Below, piece after piece: positions 10,526 to 18,068 of a stretch of DNA of 35,352 nucleotides (position 1 is the stretch's first letter; each line of letters opens with the position of its first letter). The stretch comes from Chryseobacterium gleum (GTDB taxonomy: Bacteria; Bacteroidota; Bacteroidia; NS11-12g; UBA955). Below the pieces are notes generated by a model. That model made no database searches and was not told where the DNA came from. It saw nothing but the letters and a program-made list of their open reading frames with translations. The DNA is taken from the NCBI GenBank assembly GCA_945870885.1, contig CAMBTR010000005.1, positions 1 to 35,352 of the forward strand, read 5' to 3'. A program made the translations under genes and the position numbers.

Positions 10526-11125
10526 TTACAATATTTTCAATGAATTTTTTATCAATTCTTCAATGGTTGCAGTGCCTCCCAATTCTTTACTAACTTTCAT
10601 AAGTGCTTTTTCTGCATTGGCTTTTTGGTAGCCTAGTGTGGTAAGGGCCGATAGCGCTTCACTAAAGTTGTCGCTCACCCCAGAAAGCATACCCAATCCC
10701 ATGGATTTTTTCCCCATCATTTTGTCGCGAAGTTCTAAAACAATGCGTTGCGCACCTTTTTCTCCGATGCCTTTGATGCTTTTCAATAAACCTACATTCC
10801 CATTAACAATGGCCGCGGCCAAATCGTCTGGTTCTAGGCTACTTAGCATAAGCATTGCCGTGTTGTTTCCTACGCCAGAAACTGATGTGAGCATACGAAA
10901 CATATGCCTTTCGTCGGGATCGGAAAATCCAAATAAATGCATTGAAACGGGACTTTGATTTTCTACTTTAAAAAGCAAATCGATAAATAATCGTGCTGTT
11001 TTATGACCTTTGATTTTCTCGTAGGTCGTTAAACTAATCGCAGCAATATAGCCCAAGCCTTGATTGGAAATAATCACGTGCGTGGGGTTGAGAGATTCTA
11101 TTGGACCTTCTATGAAATCGTACAT
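10526..11125 (-). CDS. ruvA: Holliday junction branch-migration protein RuvA
   Basis: RuvA binds four-way DNA junctions and loads the RuvB motor during recombinational repair in the cytoplasm. The 199-aa product has the three expected parts: an N-terminal OB-fold starting MYDFIEGPIESLNPTHVI, a middle region with tandem helix-hairpin-helix motifs ('MLTSVSGVGNNTAML' and 'LKSIKGIGEKGAQRIVLEL'), and a C-terminal RuvB-binding helical domain ('EALSALTTLGYQKANAEKAL'). The ORF track starts 18 codons earlier (MAWLTISIANENTK…), inside gldG. I chose the ATG at 11125 because RuvA proteins begin this way and it sits 4 nt after the gldG stop. The tight spacing implies translation together with gldAFG upstream, which joins a DNA-repair gene to the envelope operon. 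Confidence 0.96.
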   Translation of the reverse strand: MYDFIEGPIESLNPTHVIISNQGLGYIAAISLTTYEKIKGHKTARLFIDLLFKVENQSPVSMHLFGFSDPDERHMFRMLTSVSGVGNNTAMLMLSSLEPDDLAAAIVNGNVGLLKSIKGIGEKGAQRIVLELRDKMMGKKSMGLGMLSGVSDNFSEALSALTTLGYQKANAEKALMKVSKELGGTATIEELIKNSLKIL

Positions 11126-11129
11126 TTTG

Positions 11130-12902
11130 TTATCTGATTTGGTATTTTCGTTTGCGATAGATATTGTTAGCCATGCCAAAAATCATCATACTTAATAAAG
11201 GCGCGATGATGTTGAACCACTGCCAATAGGTGTGCTCAAGTCGAGTTTTTTCGCTATCTAACAATCTCAATGTCTTTTCTTTGGCTCTGATTTCAATCAA
11301 ACCATTATCGTCTATTAAATAATCGATGCAATTCAATATGAACTTCTTATTCGCAAAGGTTGTCTTCGTAAATCGATCGTAACCCGTTGGGTAAATTCCG
11401 CCTCTGCCACTCACCCCATTTCGTATGATATCGCCATCGGCAATTACCACCATTTTACTTTCACCGTTGGGTAAGAAAGCAGATCCTGTATAGTGTTTTT
11501 GGTAGATAAAAGGCGATTGGAATTTGCCTTCCATCAATACGCCCGTTAGCTTGCTGCCACCCCTCAAAGTATTCCTGAATCGGTCGTCCCTGGATTGCAT
11601 GTAAGCGTTTTCTAGGTCGACGTTTGCTGGGGCCTGAATTGTTTTTGTATAGGGGCTGCTGCTCAATAAAGGTGTTACATTAAGGTCCGTTTTTGATTTG
11701 GCAGTAAGTGTTGCTGGGAATTGACCCCAAACCGGACCTACGTTTTTGTTGATGATGTGGGGTGAACTAACCGACATAAACACGGGGAAATAATAGAAAT
11801 CGATCATTTCCGGACGGTTGCCCACGGGAATCGGAATTTGATTGCAATTGGCGTCCATTAACAGGGTGGATTCCATTTTTACGCCGTAATTAAACAACGA
11901 TGCATTGATGTTTTCCAACTGATTGTCCATGGCGGCGATAGAGCTGTTGGTTTCGAAACTGTCGATTTCCACATGCACCGGATCAATCATCCAAATCACC
12001 TTGCCTCCCTTTAATAGGAATTGGTCAATCAAATACAATTCAGAAGGAGAGTAGTCTTTTATCGGTTTAATGATGAGCAATAAATCGTTGTTGTTTAATC
12101 GCTGCTGTAGACTATTAATCAGAACACTGCCCATTTCTTCTGGGTTGCTCAGTGATTTTAGCTTGTCGATAAATGGCTCCGCAGATTTTGGGTCGGCCAC
12201 GTTAATATTCAACGCAGAAACATCGTAATATTTACCCAATTCTGCAGCGAAATCTCCTACGCGATTGTCGATCATCTCTCCCGAACCATCCGCAACGGCA
12301 ATCTTCTTGGGTTTGTCTAATGTGCACTGCCTTAACCCATTGGCGATTTCATACTCCACGTTATCAATCGCTCTTTTGATGTTGTTGTCGGCGTCCAAAG
12401 CCACATCGTGCTCATAGAAATTAATCGCAACAGTTTTTCCGGCATACATCATTTCCGCACCCGGAATAATATTCTTTATGGTAGTGCTGTTGCCTCCCTC
12501 ACCTTCAATATCGCGCTGATGAATCACCCCGCGCTGATTAAAATCGTCCAGAATGCCGCTGACTTCGGATAGTTGCTTTCCTTCGAAAGGGTCGATGACT
12601 TCGATTTCGATTTTTCTGCCGCTGAGTTCGCGAAATTCATAGGCCACATCGCGGATTTCATTGCGAAGGTTTTTGAATCGGGCCGACATATCGCCGTCTA
12701 GATATAGGCGGAAGTAGCACTTTTCTTTCAGTTCTTTGCTGAGTTTTTTGCTTGTTTCGCTTAGGGTGTAACGTTTTTCCTCTGTTAAATCGATCCGCAA
12801 ATAATAGAAATTGCCCAGGATGTTTACGACGATGATAATTACCAACAGCGTGGTAAATTCCAAGATGGATTGAATGCGTGCTCCGTACTTTTTCATCACC
12901 AT
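11130..12902 (-). CDS. gldG: Gliding motility-associated ABC transporter auxiliary protein GldG
   Basis: GldG is the membrane-anchored extracytoplasmic partner of the GldA-GldF ABC transporter linked to gliding motility in Flavobacterium; its transported substrate is unknown. The 590-aa chain has one N-terminal membrane segment ('LEFTTLLVIIIVVNILGNFYY'-like, residues about 14-34) followed by the family hallmark 'RIDLTEEKRYTLSETSKKL'. A long extracytoplasmic domain follows, and a second membrane helix lies near the C-terminus ('WFNIIAPLLSMMIFGMANN') before a basic tail. It overlaps gldF: ATG codons exist at 12902 and at 12896, the latter in a TGATG stop/start overlap with gldF. Either start leaves the protein essentially unchanged. 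Confidence 0.93.
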   Translation of the reverse strand: MVMKKYGARIQSILEFTTLLVIIIVVNILGNFYYLRIDLTEEKRYTLSETSKKLSKELKEKCYFRLYLDGDMSARFKNLRNEIRDVAYEFRELSGRKIEIEVIDPFEGKQLSEVSGILDDFNQRGVIHQRDIEGEGGNSTTIKNIIPGAEMMYAGKTVAINFYEHDVALDADNNIKRAIDNVEYEIANGLRQCTLDKPKKIAVADGSGEMIDNRVGDFAAELGKYYDVSALNINVADPKSAEPFIDKLKSLSNPEEMGSVLINSLQQRLNNNDLLLIIKPIKDYSPSELYLIDQFLLKGGKVIWMIDPVHVEIDSFETNSSIAAMDNQLENINASLFNYGVKMESTLLMDANCNQIPIPVGNRPEMIDFYYFPVFMSVSSPHIINKNVGPVWGQFPATLTAKSKTDLNVTPLLSSSPYTKTIQAPANVDLENAYMQSRDDRFRNTLRGGSKLTGVLMEGKFQSPFIYQKHYTGSAFLPNGESKMVVIADGDIIRNGVSGRGGIYPTGYDRFTKTTFANKKFILNCIDYLIDDNGLIEIRAKEKTLRLLDSEKTRLEHTYWQWFNIIAPLLSMMIFGMANNIYRKRKYQIR

Positions 12903-13624
12903 TTTCTGCTTTCAAATGCCATTTTCGTTGCCCCTAAGAAGGTTGCGATGAATCCAAAGAAGTAAATTACATCGCGGGTGTCTAGTACGCCACGACTAAT
13001 GGATTGATAGTGAAAATCAAGACTGAACCACTCTAAGCTTTTGCCGATGGCGTCCAGGGCTTTGATGTCTCCCAATAGACTCAATACGCCATACCAGAAA
13101 AAACACAATACCATTGAAATTATTAACGAAACAATTTGATTGTCGGTCAGTGAACTAGCAAACAACCCAATGCTCGCATAGCTAGCGGCCAAAAGTATCA
13201 AACCAAAATAGGAACCCCATGTAGCTCCGGCATCAGTGCCTTGTAAGGGATCGGCAAGTTGTTGAATCGTATAGTAATAAAATAGGGTGGGTAAAAGTGT
13301 GAAGACGATCAATGCCACCGCTGCCAAATATTTTCCCATCAAAATGGATAAATCACTCACGGGACGGGTGGTCAAAATTTCTATCGTACCCAATCGACGT
13401 TCTTCGCTGAGGCTTCGCATCGTAATGGCAGAAACCAAAAAGATTAAAATATAGGGAGCGATGTTGAACATCACTTGCAGGCTAGCCACGCCCAAATCAA
13501 GGACGTTATTCCCTTTGATGATCCACATGAACAATCCAGTGATTGCCAAGAAAACGCCCATTACTATATAGGCAATGAACGAGCCCAAGAAACTGCGAAT
13601 TTCCTTTTTAAATACTTCCCACAT
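12896..13624 (-). CDS. gldF: Gliding motility-associated ABC transporter permease GldF
   Basis: GldF is the membrane-spanning subunit of the GldAFG ABC transporter. The 242-aa protein begins MWEVFKKEIRSFLGSFIAYI and has about six hydrophobic segments. Between the second and third helices lies the characteristic cytoplasmic stretch 'MRSLSEERRLGTIEILTTRP', shared with ABC-2 type permeases. It ends with a charged tail (TKMAFESRKW). Its start overlaps the end of gldA by 17 nt and its stop overlaps the gldG start region, so the three are almost certainly translationally coupled. Size and segments match the family, and nothing appears missing. Confidence 0.94.
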   Translation of the reverse strand: MWEVFKKEIRSFLGSFIAYIVMGVFLAITGLFMWIIKGNNVLDLGVASLQVMFNIAPYILIFLVSAITMRSLSEERRLGTIEILTTRPVSDLSILMGKYLAAVALIVFTLLPTLFYYYTIQQLADPLQGTDAGATWGSYFGLILLAASYASIGLFASSLTDNQIVSLIISMVLCFFWYGVLSLLGDIKALDAIGKSLEWFSLDFHYQSISRGVLDTRDVIYFFGFIATFLGATKMAFESRKW

Positions 13625-14330
13625 GGCTTGTCAAATTTCTAAAAATGGTCTCTAAACTGTCCGATGGCGCTGTCTCTTTTAAGCCTTCCAACGTATTGTC
13701 GGCAATGATCTTGCCCTTATTTATTAATATCACTCGGTTACACATGGCTTCTACCTCTTGCATGATGTGGGTACTCAAAAGAACTGTTTTTTCGCTGCCC
13801 AAATTTTTAATAACGTTTCTAATCTCAACCACCTGGTTTGGATCGAGTCCAGAGGTGGGTTCATCCAAAATCAACACTTTTGGGTCGTGGATAAGCGCTT
13901 GGGCTAATCCAACGCGTTGACGGTAACCTTTAGATAACTGTCCGATTTTCTTATTCCTTTCTGGTCCGAGGTGTGTTAACTCGATGACCATTTCTAGCGC
14001 CTTCTTGGTGTTTTTAACTCCAGCAATTCCCGCTGCAAATAACAAGTATTCTGAAATGTACATATCCAGATACAAAGGATTGTGCTCGGGAAGGTAGCCA
14101 ACCAGTTTCCTCACTTCTAAACTTTGTTCTGCCAAATCCAATCCGCAAACCGAAGCATCGCCGCTGCTTGCAGGTATATATCCGGTGAGGATTTTCATTG
14201 TGGTAGATTTTCCGGCGCCGTTGGGACCTAGAAATCCAACCACCTCTCCCGATGGAATGGAAAATGAAATACTGTCTAACGCCAATTGATGGCCGTATTT
14301 CTTGGATAAATTGTTAACTTGAATGCTCAC
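13608..14330 (-). CDS. gldA: Gliding motility-associated ABC transporter ATP-binding protein GldA
   Basis: This is the ATPase subunit of the GldAFG transporter. The 240-aa sequence has Walker A 'GPNGAGKST' (about residues 35-43), a Q-loop region, the ABC signature 'LSKGYRQRVGLAQAL', Walker B 'VLILDEPTSGLDP' and the switch histidine 'LLSTHIMQEVE'. On sequence alone it could be any ABC-2 type ATPase. The call as GldA rests on direct adjacency and overlap with gldF and gldG and on family-like wording. A perfect TAnnTTTG box lies 8 nt upstream of its ATG, so it is the likely first gene of the gldA-gldF-gldG-ruvA(-sprA-porZ-M20) transcript. Confidence 0.92.
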   Translation of the reverse strand: MSIQVNNLSKKYGHQLALDSISFSIPSGEVVGFLGPNGAGKSTTMKILTGYIPASSGDASVCGLDLAEQSLEVRKLVGYLPEHNPLYLDMYISEYLLFAAGIAGVKNTKKALEMVIELTHLGPERNKKIGQLSKGYRQRVGLAQALIHDPKVLILDEPTSGLDPNQVVEIRNVIKNLGSEKTVLLSTHIMQEVEAMCNRVILINKGKIIADNTLEGLKETAPSDSLETIFRNLTSHVGSI

Positions 14331-14338
14331 AGAAAATA

Positions 14339-14346
14339 CAAAAATA
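14339..14346 (-). promoter_or_regulatory. Candidate -7 element (TATTTTTG) for gldA
   Basis: On the minus strand the sequence TATTTTTG matches the Bacteroidota -7 consensus TAnnTTTG exactly and ends 8 nt before the gldA ATG. A convincing -33 TTG at the usual 19-21 nt spacing is missing (the nearest TTG is 12 nt away). Moderate confidence. Confidence 0.45.
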
Positions 14347-14365
14347 GTTGAATCGGATCAACCTT

Positions 14366-15259
14366 TTATACTCTGTATAACGATGAAGACACTTCTTCTA
14401 TTCTAATTTCGTAGGAATATCTTCCGCGCTTGCTTTTGCTAGAGCGCGATCGCCCTCTACGATAGGATCCGCGTCGTTTTTTACCATAATAAGGAGTGTA
14501 TGGCATTTGGAATAAATTGGACGCAATTAAAAGGGTATCGCTCTTTACCGTTTCATTGGGGAAGTCGATGACTGCAGCGGGGTTTAAAGGCCTTCCAAGG
14601 AATCGAATTTCGAAATGTAGATGCGGGCCGGTGCTGTGTCCGGTGGATCCGCCCAGTCCAATGAGTTGACCTGCGTTTACCAATGTTCCAGATTTATGTT
14701 CCAATTTGCTCAAGTGGCCATAAAGCGTTTCCAAGCCGTTGAAATGTCTAATCACCACGCAATTCCCATAGCCATTATAGTATTTGCTCATTCGAATCAC
14801 ACCGTCAAAGGCAGAGTAAACTGAATCGCCGGTTCTGAGTTGCAGGTCTATGCCTGTATGGGGGCGACCATGACGCCAGCCAAAAGGAGAATTCGTCCTT
14901 CCATAAATTGGCATCGCAAAATCACAATCCATTTCAAGGATGTTAATTGGGATGGCATCTTGAAGTTTGCGCAAATCAAATCGATAGGCATCTACGTGCA
15001 TCGTGTCCCAAAAAGCATAGAAATCGTATTCGGGCAGCATGCCAGGGATGATGAATTCACCTTCCTCGTAGTAATAAGCAAGAGTATCGGCGCTGTGCTC
15101 CCACAATGAATCTTGAATGATCCAATCGCCCTCGTCTTCTCCGTAATCTTCTTCGTCGTCTTCGATCTGTGCGATCGCAAAATTGCTGCAAACGAGCATC
15201 AGCGCAAAGACAAAAGTCTTAGTCCAAAGTAACCAATGTTTGGGCTTGCTCTGCATCAA
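14366..15259 (-). CDS. Secreted M23 family (LytM-type) peptidoglycan endopeptidase
   Basis: M23 proteins are zinc endopeptidases that cut peptide cross-links in peptidoglycan, or regulators derived from them. The 297-aa product has a signal peptide ending '…VCSNFAIAQ' (about residue 31) and a very acidic stretch (IEDDEEDYGEDEGDW). The peptidase core carries the full metal site: 'HTGID' (H134, D138), 'YGHLS' (H182) and 'GPHLHFE' (H213, H215). Because all ligands are present it is probably an active enzyme. It ends in an unusual arginine/lysine/serine-rich tail (about residues 259-281). The ATG at 15259 overlaps the end of ribF by 41 nt; the signal peptide depends on this upstream start, with a second ATG one codon later. 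It is 35 nt upstream of gldA's stretch and co-directional with ribF. Confidence 0.92.
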   Translation of the reverse strand: MMQSKPKHWLLWTKTFVFALMLVCSNFAIAQIEDDEEDYGEDEGDWIIQDSLWEHSADTLAYYYEEGEFIIPGMLPEYDFYAFWDTMHVDAYRFDLRKLQDAIPINILEMDCDFAMPIYGRTNSPFGWRHGRPHTGIDLQLRTGDSVYSAFDGVIRMSKYYNGYGNCVVIRHFNGLETLYGHLSKLEHKSGTLVNAGQLIGLGGSTGHSTGPHLHFEIRFLGRPLNPAAVIDFPNETVKSDTLLIASNLFQMPYTPYYGKKRRGSYRRGRSRSSKSKRGRYSYEIRIEEVSSSLYRV

Positions 15260-16157
15260 GTAAGATTTGAGATTTTAACGCTTCGATTGAATCGAACTTC
15301 TGCTCATTTCTCAAATACTGTACCAAAAACAGGGTGAGGTGCTCGCCGTAGATGTTTTTATCAAAATCAAACAAGTGCGCTTCGATGCTAATATTTTCGC
15401 CATCCACCGTGGGCCTTACGCCGATGTTGCAAACCATTTTGAAACGCTTGTTTTCTACCAAACAAATGCCGGCATAAACGCCAAACGAAGGGATGAGTTT
15501 GTAGGGGTCGTTGATGTGGATATTCGCAGTGGGAAATCCTATCGTTCTGCCCAATTGCTTGCCATGAATCACCGTACCAGTGAGTTGGTATGACCTGCCA
15601 ATGAGTTGATTTGCCTCATATAATCCACTATTTGATAGTGCCTTGCGAATTCTGGTGCTGCTAACGGCAATTTCGTCTATTGTAGAAGCCGGAATTTCCT
15701 GTACGGCGAAGTTGAACTGTTTGCTTAGTTGAACAAGAGTGTTGAAATCGCCACTTCTGTTGATCCCAAAGTGGTGGTCGTATCCGATTACGATGGTATG
15801 GACGTTGAGTTGTTTTACCAATATATCCGCCACAAAGGCTTCGGGCGAAAGTTGAGAAAATTCTTGGGTGAATGGAAGGACCAAAACGTAGTCTATGCCC
15901 AAGGCAAAAACGGCTTCGGCTTTTTCTTCGATGCTCGAGAGCATTCGTAGTTCACGGTTGTTGGGTTCTACGACCAGTCTAGGGTGGGGGTGGTAGGTGA
16001 TTAATAAGCTTTGGGTGTTTTGTTCCTTGGCTAGGTCAACCACGTGATTTAATACTTTTTGATGACCCAAATGAACGCCATCGAAAGTACCTTGGGTAAT
16101 GACTAAGGGTGAACTCTTAGGGACTTCGGAGGGATTGCGATACAGTGACGTGGTCAT
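15219..16157 (-). CDS. ribF: Bifunctional riboflavin kinase / FAD synthetase
   Basis: RibF phosphorylates riboflavin to FMN and adenylylates FMN to FAD in the cytoplasm. The 312-aa sequence has the N-terminal nucleotidyltransferase motif 'GTFDGVHLGHQKVL' (about residues 23-36) and 'TYHPHPR'. The mid-protein 'SSTRIRKAL' corresponds to the (S/T)xxR-type motif. The C-terminal riboflavin kinase domain has 'LGRTIGFPTANI' and 'GVRPTV'. Length and order match the standard bacterial enzyme. It is divergent from porQ across 65 nt, and its 3' end overlaps the M23 gene. A near-consensus GAAATTTG box lies 8 nt before its ATG. No RFN riboswitch-like leader is possible in the short space available. Confidence 0.96.
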   Translation of the reverse strand: MTTSLYRNPSEVPKSSPLVITQGTFDGVHLGHQKVLNHVVDLAKEQNTQSLLITYHPHPRLVVEPNNRELRMLSSIEEKAEAVFALGIDYVLVLPFTQEFSQLSPEAFVADILVKQLNVHTIVIGYDHHFGINRSGDFNTLVQLSKQFNFAVQEIPASTIDEIAVSSTRIRKALSNSGLYEANQLIGRSYQLTGTVIHGKQLGRTIGFPTANIHINDPYKLIPSFGVYAGICLVENKRFKMVCNIGVRPTVDGENISIEAHLFDFDKNIYGEHLTLFLVQYLRNEQKFDSIEALKSQILLDAEQAQTLVTLD

Positions 16158-16165
16158 GGAAAGTA

Positions 16166-16173
16166 CAAATTTC
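16166..16173 (-). promoter_or_regulatory. Candidate -7 element (GAAATTTG) for ribF
   Basis: This minus-strand box matches TAnnTTTG at all but the first consensus base and sits 8 nt before the ribF start, the same distance seen at other starts in this window. No clear -33 TTG partner was found, so it is weakly supported. Confidence 0.3.
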
Positions 16174-16208
16174 GGTAAAATATCCGCTGAGAGTTCTCGT
16201 TCTTAAAC

Positions 16209-16216
16209 TAAATTTG
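16209..16216 (+). promoter_or_regulatory. Candidate -7 element (TAAATTTG) for porQ
   Basis: TAAATTTG is a perfect TAnnTTTG match that ends 6 nt before the porQ ATG at 16223, so transcription would begin at or just before the start codon. No good -33 TTG is visible at normal spacing. Confidence 0.45.
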
Positions 16217-16222
16217 TTGCTG

Positions 16223-17332
16223 ATGCCCAAACGCTTACTGATTTTATTGTGTGTTCTGGCCTCGGCCAAGGCCTCGGCCCAAGCCGGATCGCAAGGCGTT
16301 TTTCGGATATTGGACATTCCAATGCACAGCAAATCATTGGCTTGGTGCGGTTATTTGATATCTCAACCCTCATCAGATATCCTTCAAACGACCAACAATC
16401 CAGCGTTACTCTCAGATGAACATCGTTTCAAAGCAGGACTTAGCGCTGGTACCATTCTTCCAGGCGTTTTTTCTGCCAATGCGGCGTTTGGAATCGGAAA
16501 TATTTCGGTATCGGGCAAAAAAATATCGCTACAGGGTTTTGCGCAGCACATCGACTATGGCAGCATGGATGGTTACGATGCGGGTGGAAATCCAACGATG
16601 AAATTGGTAGCAAACGAAACAAATATTGGAATGGGCGGATCCATGGCACTATCACCTCAACTAAGATTTGGTGCCCAGTTGGGAATGGTTTATAGCATTC
16701 TAGGACCCTTTATTTCCAGTGGCGTGTATGTCAATTTGGGGTTCAATCACATCAAAAAAGATTCAACTTTATCGGCTGGATTGCTTATTAAAAATCTGGG
16801 CGCACAAGTGATGAGTTATCAAGATGCAGGCAGAGAACCTTTGCCTTTTAATATCCAAGCGGCCGTGGCAATTATGCCCAAACACATGCCTTTTAAATTT
16901 CATCTGGTGGCGCATAGTTTGCAAAAATGGGATTTGACCTACGATCAGTATCTAAATAGCAACGGTCAGATAGATATCAATGGTCAGGCGGTGTTGCCAA
17001 CCGAAGCGAAGTTTGCGGATAAATTGGGTCGACATTTAGCGGTGGGTACGGAATTGGCGTTGGGTAAGAATTTTGGCATTTATGTTGGGTATAGTCAGCA
17101 AAGAAGAAAAGATATGATTACCGATGTAAGGCGGGGTACGGCGGGATTTGGCTGGGGTTTGAAATTCAAAATGGCCAAGTTGGATATTACGTATTCTAGT
17201 GCCAGTTATTTCAGCAGTCAGAATTCGAATATGTTCTCCATCATTATCGATCCCAATCGGTTTTCCAAGAAAAAATCTGTTGCCTTTGTTCAGTTAAATC
17301 ATACGCCTTGTCGCGGAATCCCTGAGTTGTAA
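16223..17332 (+). CDS. porQ: Type IX secretion system protein PorQ
   Basis: PorQ is an outer-membrane barrel of the FadL/PorV type that belongs to the T9SS attachment complex and, in Porphyromonas, anchors PorZ. The chosen start gives 369 aa beginning with the signal peptide MPKRLLILLCVLASAKASAQ. Next comes the family-typical opening 'GVFRILDIPMHSKSLAWCG' and the 'NNPALLS' motif found near the N-terminus of PorV/PorQ proteins. The remainder is glycine- and aromatic-rich beta-strand. The ORF track starts 26 codons earlier, inside the ribF 5' region; I rejected that because it buries the signal peptide and passes over the promoter-like box. The gene stops 6 nt before cmk. The porQ-cmk pairing, as I recall, also occurs in Porphyromonas, which supports the call. 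Confidence 0.9.
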   Translation: MPKRLLILLCVLASAKASAQAGSQGVFRILDIPMHSKSLAWCGYLISQPSSDILQTTNNPALLSDEHRFKAGLSAGTILPGVFSANAAFGIGNISVSGKKISLQGFAQHIDYGSMDGYDAGGNPTMKLVANETNIGMGGSMALSPQLRFGAQLGMVYSILGPFISSGVYVNLGFNHIKKDSTLSAGLLIKNLGAQVMSYQDAGREPLPFNIQAAVAIMPKHMPFKFHLVAHSLQKWDLTYDQYLNSNGQIDINGQAVLPTEAKFADKLGRHLAVGTELALGKNFGIYVGYSQQRRKDMITDVRRGTAGFGWGLKFKMAKLDITYSSASYFSSQNSNMFSIIIDPNRFSKKKSVAFVQLNHTPCRGIPEL

Positions 17333-17338
17333 CAGAAA

Positions 17339-18028
17339 GTGGGACAGAGAAAAATCAATATCGCAATAGACGGTTATAGCAGCTGCGGAAAAGGGACTTT
17401 GGCGAAAGCGTTGGCTTCGGCGTTGAATTATGTTTTTATCGATAGCGGGGCGATGTATCGCGCGGTGACGTTGTTTTTGATGCGTCATTCAGTGAATTTG
17501 GATGATATGGCTCAAGTGGAACAAGCGTTGGCTAAAGTAACAGTGAAGTTTGATGTGAACGATGCTGGGGTGTCCGTTGTGCTGTTGAACGGTGAAAATG
17601 TGGAGCATGAAATTCGCACAATTGCGGTTGCCTCGAAAGTGAGTGAAGTGGCGAAAATCCAAGCTGTGCGCGATAAGTTGGTGTATTTGCAACAGCAAAT
17701 GGGAGTACAAAAAGGCGTGGTGATGGACGGTCGCGATATCGGAACAGTAGTTTTTCCGGATGCGGAATTAAAGATTTTCATGACGGCTTCGGTTGAGGTT
17801 AGGGCTCAGCGCAGATTTTCGGAGTTGGTCGCCAAGGGCGATGCGGTGACGTTGGAGGAGATTTCGGCGAACTTAAAACATCGTGATGCGGTGGATTCTT
17901 CTCGGGAAAATAGTCCGCTCACAATGACATCGGATTATCGGGTTTTGGACAATTCGGAAATGGATAGAGACTCGCAATTTGCATTGGCGATGGCTTGGGC
18001 GGACGAGGTGTTCTCGTTGATATCTTGA
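17339..18028 (+). CDS. cmk: Cytidylate kinase
   Basis: Cmk phosphorylates CMP and dCMP with ATP in pyrimidine nucleotide metabolism. The 229-aa protein has the P-loop 'GYSSCGKGTLAKAL' (about residues 12-25), 'IDSGAMYRAVTLF', the core 'VMDGRDIGTVVFPDAELKIF', and the C-terminal 'HRDAVDSSRENSPL' that contacts CMP and ATP. The start codon is GTG: an in-frame TAA (which is also the porQ stop) lies three codons upstream, and no ATG lies between it and the P-loop. The 6-nt gap after porQ implies one transcript. Normal length, with no oddities apart from the start. Confidence 0.96.
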   Translation: MGQRKINIAIDGYSSCGKGTLAKALASALNYVFIDSGAMYRAVTLFLMRHSVNLDDMAQVEQALAKVTVKFDVNDAGVSVVLLNGENVEHEIRTIAVASKVSEVAKIQAVRDKLVYLQQQMGVQKGVVMDGRDIGTVVFPDAELKIFMTASVEVRAQRRFSELVAKGDAVTLEEISANLKHRDAVDSSRENSPLTMTSDYRVLDNSEMDRDSQFALAMAWADEVFSLIS

Positions 18029-18068
18029 GAATAACGTTTGATTTAGATTTTGTTATTTCGCTGTTATT

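Noticed and set aside
10516-10527. 12-bp palindrome AACTTGCAAGTT at the ruvA stop as a terminator or operator
   Set aside because: It is short, has no loop or T-tract, and is isolated; chance is a sufficient explanation.
11126-11179. 18-codon N-terminal extension of ruvA
   Set aside because: It overlaps the end of gldG, and RuvA proteins begin at the MYDFIEG-type start 4 nt after the gldG stop.
15219-16157. Possible FMN riboswitch for ribF
   Set aside because: Only 65 nt separate ribF from porQ, too short for an RFN element, and no such motif is visible.
16145-16222. 26-codon N-terminal extension of porQ
   Set aside because: It would hide the signal peptide and runs through the promoter-like box and the ribF start region.
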